Part shown: one piece after another, positions 23,415 through 32,839 of the stretch | Position numbering within the stretch: position 1 is the stretch's first letter | Layout of the letters: each line of letters starts with the position of its first letter | Source: Rhizomys pruinosus | Lineage: Eukaryota; Chordata; Mammalia; Rodentia; Spalacidae | DNA length: 64,000 nt | Direction of reading: 5' to 3' | NCBI GenBank assembly: GCA_009823505.1 | Contig: VZQC01005718.1 | Span: 131,777 to 195,776 of the forward strand | Made by a program: the position numbers and the translations under genes | The notes under the pieces: model-generated | Seen by the model: the letters and a program-made list of their open reading frames with translations, nothing else | Database searches by the model: none | What the model was told of the DNA's origin: nothing

Positions 23415-23540
23415 CTGGTTCTCAATTTCATGATGTGAAAAGTAGAAATAATAATATCTAGTCTTCTTCAGTTTTACTGTAAGGCTTACCCTAAAAGAAA
23501 TATATAATGGGCACTTAACTAGCCAACTCATAGGATTGTA
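23415..23540 (+). mobile_element. Possible MIR fragment
   Basis: TCTCAATTTCATGATGTGAAAAGTAGAAATAATAAT follows the MIR 3' half pattern (counting-down G/A-rich stretch before TAATAAT). Confidence 0.35.
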
Positions 23541-23614
23541 AATTGAAAAAAAAAAAAAGAGAAATGTAGAAACAGGAATTGAGAGGGAAAGAGTTTAAGA
23601 AGTGGAATGATCTA

Positions 23615-23770
23615 GTCCTTCAGAGCACAGGCTTTGAGCTCAGATGAATGAATTCAAATTACAGTACTATCACTTTCTAACTCTGTGGCCACAGAATTCT
23701 TAAACCTTCAGTGTCTTTAGTTGTACGATGTGTATAACACAGAATTGCCATTATGATCATACATATATAT
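23615..23770 (+). mobile_element. MIR fragment
   Basis: GGCTTTGAGCTCAGATGAAT, CTAACTCTGTGGCC and CTTAAACCTTCAGTGTC follow the MIR consensus order in sense orientation. Confidence 0.55.
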
Positions 23771-24127
23771 AATTCTTAGAACAATTGATATAGATATAGC
23801 AAATGCTCAAGAAATGTGGCTACCAATCATCATCATAGCAGATTGGAATCAATTCAAGATATTCAAAATAATATAAATTGTAGCATTTTATAATTTAAAA
23901 AATCTGCAGTTTTCTCTAGAATTGAGACATGTTATCCTATAACATAAAGCATCAAATCAGACAGACTGAATATGATAGATAAATTCATTTTGTGGCATGG
24001 AGAAGCAGCTAAGTCCACAAAATGGGCATGTATGAACACTCAGTGTACACAGACCCAGTCACCACTTAACAAACTGCTTCTGAGAAAATAACTTCACCCC
24101 ATTAATATGTACTTCTCTGATTTCTAA

Positions 24128-24129
<2 letters not shown>

Positions 24130-24166
<37 letters not shown>
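24130..24166. repeat. (AT)n microsatellite
   Basis: About 18 AT units. Confidence 0.95.
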
Positions 24167-24169
<3 letters not shown>

Positions 24170-24486
24170 CATTTGCCTGACATGGGATGGTTCTTAATTG
24201 CTTGTGCTTTTACTCCTAACATTCAAATAACAGCCTAAGAATTCTTTAAATAGCCACAAAAACAGCTTATTTGTGGATCATCGGTTCTGAACACTAATCC
24301 CCCAAGAGCTACTTGTATAATACTTATGACCAAGCAAAATCAGTTTATCTTGTGATTCCAGACTTGTGGAATTTTGCCGGGCTCCAGGAACCACGTTTTA
24401 GGGATATTAGGAAAGTTTACATCAAAGATACCTGATGATAGAGAAACTTGGACACTCTGTGTTTATCAAGATTAAAAAACTATTTT

Positions 24487-24634
24487 TTGGTCTTTTTGAG
24501 ACAGGGTCTCCCTTTAGTCCCAGCTGGCCTGGAACTCGCTATGTAGATCAGGCTGGCCTTGAACTCAAAGAGATCCGCCTGCCTCTGCCTCCCAAGTGCT
24601 GGAATTAAAGGTGTATGCCACCATGCTCAGCTTG
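24487..24634 (-). mobile_element. B1 SINE with target duplication
   Basis: Antisense B1 (GTCTTTTTGAGACAGGGTCT to CCACCATGCTCAGCTT), flanked by AAAAACTATTTT (24475-24486) and AAAAACTGTTTT (24635-24646). Confidence 0.92.
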
Positions 24635-24924
24635 AAAAACTGTTTTTAAAAAATCTAGCATGCCATGTTGAAGATTAGTAGCTTTGTTCTGTGGGATTCC
24701 AGGAGACCAAACTCATTCTAGTGGTCAGAACTGAAATGTAAGCTTGCTAAACCCGACATACCTCTCATAAAAGAAAACTGATAGTAGAGTTTCTTGCCAG
24801 TGAAAATATTTTGGTAGAAAAAGTATCCTGCAAAAAGAAAATTGAGTACTGATTGAAAAGTTATATCAGATCTATAGTTGTTATAGATTAGGCTCATTAT
24901 ACACCCCCAGGAAAGCCTATTATT

Positions 24925-25085
24925 TGGTTTGGCTTTTGTCTTGTTTTGTTCAACAATGTGTCACATTATATTCCAGGCTGACATGAAGTTTTCTGTGTAT
25001 CCCAGACTCATCATGAAATTTTGACCTTCCTGCTTCAAACTCCTAAGTGCAAGTGTTAAAAACATGGGCCACCATACCAAGTTTA
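24925..25085 (-). mobile_element. Ancient B1 (proto-B1) SINE
   Basis: Heavily diverged antisense B1: ATTCCAGGCTGACATGAAG, GACCTTCCTGCTTCAAACTCC, GGGCCACCATACCAAGTTT. Confidence 0.6.
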
Positions 25086-25184
25086 ATAACATATGCTCTT
25101 TTTATTTAAAATGGCATACAAAATTATTCACCAGATGGTTAACAAAACATAGGTATGTTCTGTTTTTGAAATATAAAACTGTAC

Positions 25185-25256
25185 TGAGAACTTAACTCAC
25201 AACCTCTGTAAGAATAGCCAATGCTCTTAACTGCTAAGTCAGTTCTGAAGGCCCAG
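25185..25256 (-). mobile_element. B2/tRNA-SINE head fragment
   Basis: AACTCACAACCTCTGTAAGAATAGCCAATGCTCTTAACTGCTAAG matches the antisense of the B2 tRNA-like head. Old and short. Confidence 0.5.
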
Positions 25257-25679
25257 TTTTCATTCATTTTCATCTATGAAAATTTTAATTTCAGGTTGTA
25301 GCATATGATACATTTTTAAATCATAATAAACCATAAATACAATTATACACTGTCTCCAGGGTCTATAGGATACCCAAATTTGCAGATACTAAAGTTCTTT
25401 ATATAAAATGGTAATGTTTGCATTTATGTAATATATCCATAACTTGCAGCATATATTAAATTGTCTCAAGATTATTAATAACACCAGATGAACTGTCTAC
25501 ACATCATCTCATTTGTGAGAATTTGTAATGTTCATCATGCAGTAAAATTCAATTTGGGGGAACTTTTGAGAAATTTTTAAAAGTATTTTGAGCCCATTGA
25601 ATGCACAGATTTGGAATATAGAAACATAAAGGATCAGAAATAATAATATCTAGTCTTCTTCAATAAGAAAAATTATTCA

Positions 25680-25825
25680 GTCGGGTGTGGTGGCGCATGC
25701 CTTTAATCCTAGCACTTGGGAGGCAGAGGCAGGTGGATCTTTGTGAGTTCAAGGCCAGCCTGGTCTACAATGTGAGTTCCAGGACAGCTGGGGCTACAGG
25801 GAAACCCTGTCTCTAAAAGACCAAA
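25680..25825 (+). mobile_element. B1 SINE with target duplication
   Basis: Well-preserved B1 flanked by perfect AAAAATTATTCA at 25668-25679 and 25826-25837. It is the nearest SINE upstream of the receptor gene (about 0.7 kb). Confidence 0.95.
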
Positions 25826-25837
25826 AAAAATTATTCA

Positions 25838-26520
25838 AAGACATCTAATGGAAAAATATTTCATGTATGGAGAAATTATTTATTACTTGAGTAAATGTGT
25901 AAAATAAGCATCAGTTCTACTACTCTATGTTCTTCATTAGAAAAAGCATAAGAAGACCCATTAAAGATGAGTTTAGCAAAGAGATATATGGAAATTGTAA
26001 ATATGGAAAGTCATTATTAAATAATCCATTTTCTGCTCTGAGAGATCTTAGGACATCAGCAAGGATACTTTTGTATATAACCTCTACAGTGAAACTCTGG
26101 CATCCTGTTCAGCGTGAAGTTCCTTGGCTAGACCACCCATGTAAGTCTACTGCCATGAATAAGATATCCTGGATTTAGTTTGTAGAGTCATTATTATGTA
26201 CTGTTAATAACATAACCTGATAAACACAACTTAATTCAGATGTACCTTTTATCAGTTTTAACTTTCAATGCTTCCATTTTCTGAATTTTTAAACAAATAA
26301 CAATAATAATAATTATAATATTTTTAAACATGATAATGTACCAAACTCCCCAATGCAGGATAAATGTTCTATAAATGTTAGTTATAATGACAATGATAAT
26401 ACTAACAAAAATTATTAATACTTGATCTCTCCAGCAGCATGGTGTGTACTTTATCCTGGGGTACAGCAGTAAGGCCTGCTAAAGAGCTGGTTTATATTCC
26501 AAGTCTGTGAAAATTATCCT
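25838..26520. other. Upstream region of the receptor gene
   Basis: AT-rich, unique by eye. An 83-codon frame at 25927-26178 (+) shows no domain. It would be expected to hold intron sequence and perhaps the 5' exon of the receptor, but no promoter element is distinct. Confidence 0.3.
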
Positions 26521-26539
26521 TCTGTTCTTATGGTAACAG
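26521..26539 (+). promoter_or_regulatory. Candidate 3' splice acceptor directly before the receptor ATG
   Basis: A pyrimidine-rich stretch (TCTGTTCTT) is followed by GGTAACAG immediately before the start codon. Olfactory receptor genes usually have untranslated 5' exons spliced to an acceptor shortly upstream of the coding exon. No donor, promoter or upstream exon can be identified with confidence. Confidence 0.35.
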
Positions 26540-27484
26540 ATGGTCAACACCAGCTGGACTGGTGCATCGCATTTTGTGCTGCTAGGCATCTCTACACACC
26601 CAGATGGACAGATCCCACTATTCTTTCTTTTTCTGCTCATGTACATAGTCAACATTTCTGGCAATTTTTCCATCATCACGCTCATTGTCTCTGCTCCTCA
26701 CCTACACACCCCCATGTACATCTTTCTCAGTAATTTGGCTTTGGCAGATATCTGCTTCACCTCTACCACAGTTCCCAAAATGCTGCAGAATATTTTTTCC
26801 TCTACAAAGGCCATTTCCTACATGGGCTGCTTAGCCCAGACTTACTTCTTCATTTGCTTTGCTGCCATGGAAAACTTCCTCTTGGCTGTGATGGCATATG
26901 ACAGGTACATGGCCATCTGTCACCCTCTCCACTACCCTACAATACTGACTAGAATGCTGTGTGCACAGATGGTGGCTCTGTGCCATGTCCTCTCCCATCT
27001 TCATGCCCTATTGCATACCTTTCTAATGGGCCAACTGACCTTCTGTGGAGATAACAGGATCCCCCACTTCTTCTGTGACCTCTACCCTCTGATGAAGATC
27101 TCGTGCACTAGCACGCACCTCAACAGCTTGATGATTCATACAGAAGGCGTGATTGTCATCAATGGAGCCCTGGCCTTCATCACTGCCTCCTATGCCTTCA
27201 TCATGTCAGCGGTCCTCCGGATCCCCTCAGCCAATGGCAAGTGGAGAGCCTTTTCTACCTGTGGTTCCCATCTCACTGTAGTGGCTATATTCTATGGCAC
27301 CCTCACATGGGTCTACTTTCGGCCTCTTTCCAGCTACTCAGTGGCCAATGGCCGCATTGTGACAGTCCTGTACACAGTGGTGACCCCCATGTTGAACCCC
27401 TTCATCTACAGCTTGAGGAATGGAGATGTCAAAGAGGCCTTCAGGAAATGGATGAGAAGACTACAGCCTTCTCTTTTTAGATAA
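26540..27484 (+). CDS. Intact class II olfactory receptor (OR1-like), single coding exon
   Basis: Codes for a 314-residue seven-transmembrane odorant receptor, the usual length for the family. In olfactory neurons such proteins sit in the ciliary membrane and signal through Golf and adenylyl cyclase. Visible hallmarks: an N-glycosylation site N3-T-S, GN at 41-42 in TM1, HTPMY 56-60 in the first loop, C97 and C179 for the conserved disulfide, MAYDRY 118-123 ending TM3, KWRAFSTCGSHL 234-245 entering TM6 and PMLNPFIYSLRN 283-294 in TM7. No stop or frameshift is present. The chosen ATG lies at the expected distance from TM1 and directly follows an AG preceded by pyrimidines, which fits the usual splice from a non-coding 5' exon. 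An earlier ATG at 26530 is out of frame. The motif set points to family 1, but the exact orthologue cannot be assigned. The gene stands alone in this window. Family assignment is strong; expression and ligand are unknown. Confidence 0.95.
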   Translation: MVNTSWTGASHFVLLGISTHPDGQIPLFFLFLLMYIVNISGNFSIITLIVSAPHLHTPMYIFLSNLALADICFTSTTVPKMLQNIFSSTKAISYMGCLAQTYFFICFAAMENFLLAVMAYDRYMAICHPLHYPTILTRMLCAQMVALCHVLSHLHALLHTFLMGQLTFCGDNRIPHFFCDLYPLMKISCTSTHLNSLMIHTEGVIVINGALAFITASYAFIMSAVLRIPSANGKWRAFSTCGSHLTVVAIFYGTLTWVYFRPLSSYSVANGRIVTVLYTVVTPMLNPFIYSLRNGDVKEAFRKWMRRLQPSLFR

Positions 27485-27559
27485 AACCACAAACAACATT
27501 CTGAGTTTCACTATTATTCTTGGAAAATAATTTTGTCCTTCCCAGATCTGCTTCCTTTA

Positions 27560-27680
27560 GCATATCTGGTAAAGGCTGATGCAGGAGGACGCAGGTTTAA
27601 GGTCTGCCTGGGCTGCAGAGTTCAACTTAGATCTTGTTTCAAAATAAGAAATAAAAGTAGGGATGAGAATATAAAATAAA
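27560..27680 (+). mobile_element. Degenerate B1/B4-type SINE
   Basis: GATGCAGGAGGACGCAGG, GTCTGCCTGGGCTGCAGAG and a long A-rich tail. It forms the likely 3' flank of the receptor transcript. Confidence 0.5.
27650..27655 (+). terminator. Candidate polyadenylation signal AATAAA after the receptor gene
   Basis: AATAAA occurs about 165 bases past the receptor stop codon, in the A-rich tail of a decayed SINE. It may serve as the 3' processing site, but no independent signal supports it. Confidence 0.3.
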
Positions 27681-28443
27681 AATAATAATATCTAAGAAAT
27701 ATCTAGGTAAAATATGTATCAAAGATTTTTTCATCATCAGAGATTGCTCTAAAGTATTTCTTAAGCCCAAAACACATGAAACAAAATGAAATTACCAAAT
27801 AATTAGTGGAAAATACTAAAATGGGTTTTACTGTAATTGGGGATATTCTATGAGCCTGAAGTTCATTAAACAACAGAATTGTGATTCTAAGTTCATAAAA
27901 TACAGTTCTGGCTGATTTGTGGAAGAAATGAATTTCTACAAAGGCTACATGGCTCATGTGAGTTATGAATGGTGTGAGATTTTAAAATGTGATCAAGAAT
28001 AGGAAAATTCATTTATCCAAACTACCGTCAAACTCATAGCCCACAACTAAGCTGAGAGCTGTGCTGTAATCTCCAAAGTCTGCCCACTGCAATATATACC
28101 CCAACACTGACAGCAGTAGCCACTGTGTACAACTCTCAGTGACCTGAAAACTACATATTAGCACACCAGTTCACATCCTTGAAGAACTACTTTTAAAATA
28201 AGTTGTTGGTCCTGACTGGACTAGAACTGGAAACTTTCCCTTTCTAACTGCCAGGGACACTATGGCAACAATATTGGTGCTTGTATTTTCTGGAAGCTTC
28301 TTTTGAGACAACTAAAATGGTTTAATTACTTCAACATAGGAAAGACATAATAAGAATGCTTATGGGACTCAGAATCTATTGACAGGCCAGAACTTAGCAC
28401 TACTGCCCCATAGGACACAAGCAATCATAAACAAGGAGATAAA
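27681..28443. other. Unique sequence downstream of the receptor
   Basis: No open frame with recognisable features and no clear repeat. Moderately AT-rich. Confidence 0.3.
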
Positions 28444-28454
28444 AAGGACTACCC

Positions 28455-28608
28455 GCTGGGCGTGGTGGCGCAAGCCTTTAATCCTAGCACTTGGGAGGCA
28501 GAGGCAGGCGGATCTTTGTGAGTTCAAGGCCAACCCGGTCTACAGAGTGAGTTCCAGGACAGCTGGGGCTACAGGGAGACCCTGTCTCAAAAACACACAC
28601 ACAAAAAC
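28455..28608 (+). mobile_element. B1 SINE with target duplication
   Basis: Near-consensus B1 flanked by AAGGACTACCC (28444-28454) and AAGGAGTACCC (28609-28619). Confidence 0.95.
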
Positions 28609-28864
28609 AAGGAGTACCCATGATGACTTTGTGTATTATGGTAGAAAGGTTTTTTTTTTTAGCATAAATATAAAGCTTAATCAAAATTTATACCACTGAA
28701 GCTATTGTCACTGAGTCCTTGGCTGTATCTGGATGATAAATTCTTTCCAGGTAAAGAGACCCTGGCATTATGAAATGATATGGACAAATACATCATCCCA
28801 GTTTCTCTTCTGTTTATTTATATTTAGGAGTTGTATGGGCTCTGTTGATTTTATGTCTATTACT

Positions 28865-28970
28865 GCCAGCCCTTTTCTCCTTTTAGGTTCTGGGAACCAA
28901 ACCCAGGCCCTCATATATGCTAGGTAAGCAGTCCGCCCCTAAGCTATATTCCTTGCTCTAGGAATGGCAA
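28865..28970 (-). mobile_element. ID/B4-type SINE fragment
   Basis: GGGAACCAAACCCAGGCCCTC and TGCTAGGTAAGCAGTCCGCCC are the antisense of an ID-like tRNA head. Confidence 0.55.
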
Positions 28971-28989
28971 CTTTTTGTTTTAGTTTCTA

Positions 28990-29115
28990 TTTTTTAGGTA
29001 AAATTATTTTTATTAATTCCAGAATTTCATACAATGTTTTTTGCTCATATTTACACACCTTTTCCCACCTTGCATCCTCCAAACTGCCTCACAATTTCAT
29101 GTCCCCCATTATTAC
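28990..29115 (-). mobile_element. Family-A L1 3' end fragment
   Basis: TTATTAATTCCAGAATTTCATACAATG and the C-rich run that follows match the start of the antisense family-A 3' ends. Only about 125 bases remain. Confidence 0.45.
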
Positions 29116-29734
29116 CTGTCCTTTTTTTTAAAATTTTTATATTTCTTTATTTAAATTTTGGGGTTTTTCTTATAGTCTTACATATAATTTGAACAAAATA
29201 CTACTCAAATAAGTAAATAAATATTGGCTAATTAAATCTAAATATGTAGGAAATGATACTATAGATTATGACTTTTCTCTGTCTATTAATTCAATTCACC
29301 ACTTTAGCAGATTATAGGAAGAAACAGAAATTTGAAATCTTACTGGATATCCAAAACTGGTCCTTGAAATTCAACATTATTTCTTGATAAATCATCAAGA
29401 AAACTAGTAGAAAATGAAAAATGGCTTCCCTGTATTAGTTAAATATATCTACTCAAAATCTAAACATTATATTTAATGTTAGACATTGACTATATTCCAT
29501 TTAAAGTGAAGAAAAATTGTAACAATACATATTTCTTATGCTTAAAATTTGATGTAATGACCAATGCAATAAAGAAACAAATGGTAGTATTAACATAGAC
29601 CTTGAAATGCACACAGAAAAAGTTTTACAGATTAATGCTAATTTATATGTGAGTATAGAAAATATATTGATTATAAAATTAATGTACCAATGACCACCAA
29701 TAGTTAGAAATGTAATTTGAAATTTAGTGTCTTA
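29116..29734. other. AT-rich unique sequence
   Basis: No gene and no recognised repeat beyond simple A/T-rich runs. Confidence 0.3.
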
Positions 29735-29750
29735 GATTCCTGATACTCTT

Positions 29751-29989
29751 TTTTTATTTTATTTATTTTTGTATGTGTATGAATGTACTGTCTGCATGTA
29801 GGTTTGTGCACCCGTGTCATGCAATGCCGTGAAGATCAGAAGAGGGTGTCAGATTCCCCTGGAACTAGAGTTCTCCTGGAATTGGAGTTACAGACGGTTC
29901 TTAGTTGCCATGTGGGTGCTGGGGATCGAACCCGGGTCCTGTGCAATAGCAGTCAGTGCTCTTAACCGCTAGGCTATCTCTCCAGCCCC
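29751..29989 (-). mobile_element. B2 SINE with target duplication
   Basis: Antisense B2 flanked by perfect GATTCCTGATACTCTT at 29735-29750 and 29990-30005. Confidence 0.95.
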
Positions 29990-30005
29990 GATTCCTGATA
30001 CTCTT

Positions 30006-30211
30006 AAGAAACAGTGGATCCTAAATATTTTTTAAACAAATGGTTATTTTGCTCACAGTTCTGGTGCATCAAAAGTATAACAGAAGCACTATGTTAGCTT
30101 TAGTAAAATCTTCACAAAACGTTCAATCCTCATGGTGGGAGTATGTGTAACAAGAGGGTAATCTAATGGTGAGACAGGAAAGGACTTTGGTTTCACTTAA
30201 GAATGTGATCC
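30006..30211. other. Old interspersed repeat, left part
   Basis: TTATTTTGCTCACAGTTCTGG and CTAATGGTGAGACAGGAAAG recall an ancient mammalian repeat that I cannot name safely. It seems to continue at 31160-31310, being split by two later insertions at one site. Confidence 0.35.
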
Positions 30212-30888
30212 CTCTCCTCCTGCAGGTATCCCAACTTAGGGGCAAGGAGCCCTTACCTTTTGTGGGGCCTTGGATCCCCTGTCTATGCCAAAGTAACCTA
30301 CCATAACTATTAGTGCTGCTTAAATACCTATATATCTAATTGCTTGTGCTTCATTAGTAGGATCGAAAGGTTACTCCTGAACAAACTGTCAGCCCATGAA
30401 AGGAAACAGCCAGAATTGACCAGAGTCCAAGTCAACAGCTCCAGAGAGAGTGGACTGTTTTACTTCTCATCCACCTGTGCCCCTTTTCTAAGCCTAGGGA
30501 ACAACCTGCGGAAGAGGGGGCGTGGTAGAATGTAAGGGCTGCGATTGGGGTGAATGGTGAAACTACAGCAATGTAGTCTGGACACTCATTTGATCAACTT
30601 GATTGAACAAACAACCTGTCACCCCCCACTGGATGGTGGGGCTGTAGGTGTTTGGGCACAACAGCCTGCAGATAGGTTTTGCATGAAGGATGCTTGTACT
30701 CATGGATTATCACTTATAGCTAAAAAATGAAAAAAAAAAAAAAAAACCTGAAAGATGCGGACAGTTATGGCAGAATACATGATCTGGGATGGGGTGGGTG
30801 GGTGGGGGAGGAAGGGAAAGGGAAATATGCCATGAATTGGAAAATATGTATCGAAAACAAAAAAAAAAATTAAAAAAAAAAAAAAAAA
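30212..30888 (+). mobile_element. Family-B retroposed copy with poly(A) and target duplication
   Basis: Carries CTAATTGCTTGTGCTTCATT, GGAAACAGCCAGAATTGACC and CCTAGGGAACAACCTGCGG, then an L1-type 3' end (GATCTGGGATGGGGTGG) and a long A tail. GAATGTGATCC stands before it (30201-30211) and after the tail (30889-30899). Tail and duplication show L1-machinery retroposition. No ORF2 is included. Confidence 0.75.
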
Positions 30889-30899
30889 GAATGTGATCC

Positions 30900-31148
30900 G
30901 GGCTGGAGAGATGGCCTAGTGGTTAAGAGCACCGACCACTCTTACAGAGGACCGGGGTTCGATCCCCAGCACCCACATGGCAGCCAAGAACCGTCTGAAA
31001 TTCCAATTCCAGGAGAACTCCAGTTCCAGGGGAATCCGACACCCTTTTCTGACCTCCGCGGCATTGCACGACATGGGTGCACAAACTTGCATGCAGACAG
31101 GACATTTATACACATACAGAAATAAATAAAAAATTAATTAAAAAAAAA
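30900..31148 (+). mobile_element. B2 SINE inserted at the same target as the neighbouring element
   Basis: Young B2 between GAATGTGATCC at 30889-30899 and 31149-31159, the same 11-mer that flanks the family-B copy to its left. Confidence 0.93.
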
Positions 31149-31602
31149 GAATGTGATCCCTTTTGTGTCAATTTCCAATGACCTCGTGGGCTCTCACTAA
31201 AAGGGAAAGCGAGGAATGAGACTCCTCTTTTGACCCCACCCCTTGAAGATCCCACCAATCTTTCATAATCACCACAATGATGATCAAGATATCAATGCAT
31301 GAAACTTTGAGTCCCACATACAAATCGTATTTATTCTGTCTCTGAAGGGCAACGAGTTAAAAAAAAAATATTCTGCTGACCATACCAAAGTCTCCGTCCT
31401 AGACAAAGGGGAGAACTGCCACCTACCATAAAAGTTCTGCAGGAAGACTGTGTAAGGATCAGGCTTTTGAGATAACTGCTACAGGGACCAGATAACCATC
31501 TTCCCACAAGCTGCAGGAAGACTGTAGGGATCAGGATAGACATGTTTTTTGAAATAACTGTTGCAGGTAGTCAATGTAAAGCCCAGATAAGTATGTTCTC
31601 AT

Positions 31603-31704
31603 AACCCAACAATCCCAGGAACTATATGTCTTTGACAACCCAACAATCCCAGGAACTATATGTCTCTGACAACCCAACAATCCTGGGAAATATACCATGA
31701 ATCC
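31603..31704 (+). promoter_or_regulatory. Three 34-bp tandem repeats in the LTR, enhancer-like
   Basis: Copies start at 31603, 31637 and 31671 with AACCCAACAATCCCAGGAAC as the core, the third being diverged. Tandem repeats at this place in gammaretroviral U3 usually act as transcriptional enhancers. Confidence 0.5.
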
Positions 31705-31830
31705 TGCCCCCCTTCACCCCCAACCCTCAGGGCTCTTACAAGCCAGCCAAACCCACAGCCTATCCCCGCTCGGCGGGCGTGTTTTTGCCCAGTTATACAA
31801 GCCCACCAATCCTGTAACACCAAGGCTTGG

Positions 31831-31833
<3 letters not shown>

Positions 31834-31876
<43 letters not shown>
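31834..31876. repeat. (CA)n microsatellite in the LTR
   Basis: About 21 AC units between the U3 repeats and the TATA-like site. Confidence 0.95.
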
Positions 31877-31879
<3 letters not shown>

Positions 31880-32061
31880 CGCTTGCAATCTTTCCCTTTA
31901 AATTTGAGTGCTTGTACGGAGCCTTGGGGCTCTTCCCAGTCCTGCTGCGCCAGGTTCGGAACAGCCCTGGCTTAAGCTAGTTAATAAAAAGATTCTCTGC
32001 CCTTGCATCAGTGTCTGTCTCATGGTGGTCTGCGAGGGTCTTGGATTCAGGGCATAACAGT

Positions 32062-32079
32062 TGGGGGCTCTACGGGATC
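32062..32079 (+). promoter_or_regulatory. Primer-binding site, proline tRNA type
   Basis: TGGGGGCTCTACGGGATC begins two bases after the LTR end and matches the proline-tRNA primer sites of murine-type gammaretroviruses apart from the central bases. Confidence 0.75.
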
Positions 32080-32839
32080 CCCCAGACCCCCAGGATTTCG
32101 GACCTGGAGAGTCTGTCTGTCTCTGTCTCTGTGCTACCCCCCCCCCCGTCATTCTTCTGTTCCTCCTAGGCATGTGGGTGTCAGCAGCCAATTGAACTGG
32201 GTGGATGCACAGTTCAGTTCAGGCCGAAGGCCTTCGGGGGACGCCCCCAAGGCCAGGGGCAGGAGAAATCCATCGGGTTAGAGCGGGAGAAAGTCTCGCT
32301 CACTGGGCTAGGGCAGGAGAGATTCCTGCCCATTGGTGGCCCTTTCCCCCTCCCTCCCCGGCGCCATCACCCCACTCCGAGTGCTTGGTTTTTCGTTCAG
32401 TGTGAGTCTAGGACCAAAAGAGCGTGTGCGGCTATTGTTTCTCTGTGTGCTGCAGCCTGGCTGAGTGTGTTTGTAATTTTGACTCTGACGGATGCAGACG
32501 ATGTGGGACAGTCTGCCTCTACGCCCCTCGGACTAGTCCTCCTTCATGGATGTAAAAAAGCGAGCCCAGGGGCTGGAGCGATGGCCTAGCGGTTGAGAGC
32601 GCCGACCGCTCTCACAGGGGACCCGGGTTCGATCCCCAGCACCCACATGGCGGCCAAGAGCCGTCTGAGGCTCCGGTTCCGGGAGAGCTCCAGTTCCGGG
32701 GGAGTCCGGCGCCCTCTTCAGACCTCCGCGGCATTGCACGTCACGGGTGCACGGACTTGCATGCAGACAGTGCATTCATACACATATGGAAATAAATAAA
32801 ATTTAAAAAAATTATTTAAAAAGCGAGCCCAGGACAAGT
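32080..32839 (+). other. Proviral leader (untranslated), interrupted by a B2
   Basis: Lies between primer site and gag and would include the packaging signal. A rough three-fold pattern of GGGCAGGAGAAA/GAGCGGGAGAAAG/GGGCAGGAGAGAT near 32258-32330 is visible. No reading frame of significance. Confidence 0.45.
32571..32817 (+). mobile_element. B2 SINE with target duplication in the leader
   Basis: Near-consensus GC-rich B2 flanked by AAAAAGCGAGCCCAGG at 32555-32570 and 32818-32833. It postdates the provirus. Confidence 0.95.

Larger units (their letters stand above)
22801..24481. other. Unique intergenic sequence with MIR traces
   Basis: No open frame of note. MIR-like segments are listed separately. 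Includes an (AT)n run. This is the oldest-looking, least invaded stretch of the window. Confidence 0.4.
31320..32059 (+). repeat. 5' LTR of gammaretrovirus-type provirus
   Basis: The right end is secure: CATAACA followed by GT and a proline-tRNA-type primer site. A TTTAAA-type TATA candidate lies near 31893, and AATAAA near 31982 is followed by a 70-base U5-like end. The U3 part carries three 34-base tandem repeats and a (CA)n tract. The left boundary is a guess because no second LTR is available for comparison. Confidence 0.6.

Noticed and set aside
25927..26178. 83-codon frame upstream of the receptor as a possible coding exon
   Set aside because: No recognisable domain, poor splice context, and olfactory receptor coding regions are single-exon.
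31656..32281. Frames of 92-106 codons around the proviral LTR
   Set aside because: They cross the LTR, a CA repeat and the untranslated leader; no conserved protein is expected there.
32571..32817. A functional tRNA gene suggested by the GGTTCGATCCCC B box
   Set aside because: The same box is in every B2 element; the cloverleaf is not kept and target duplications mark it as a SINE.
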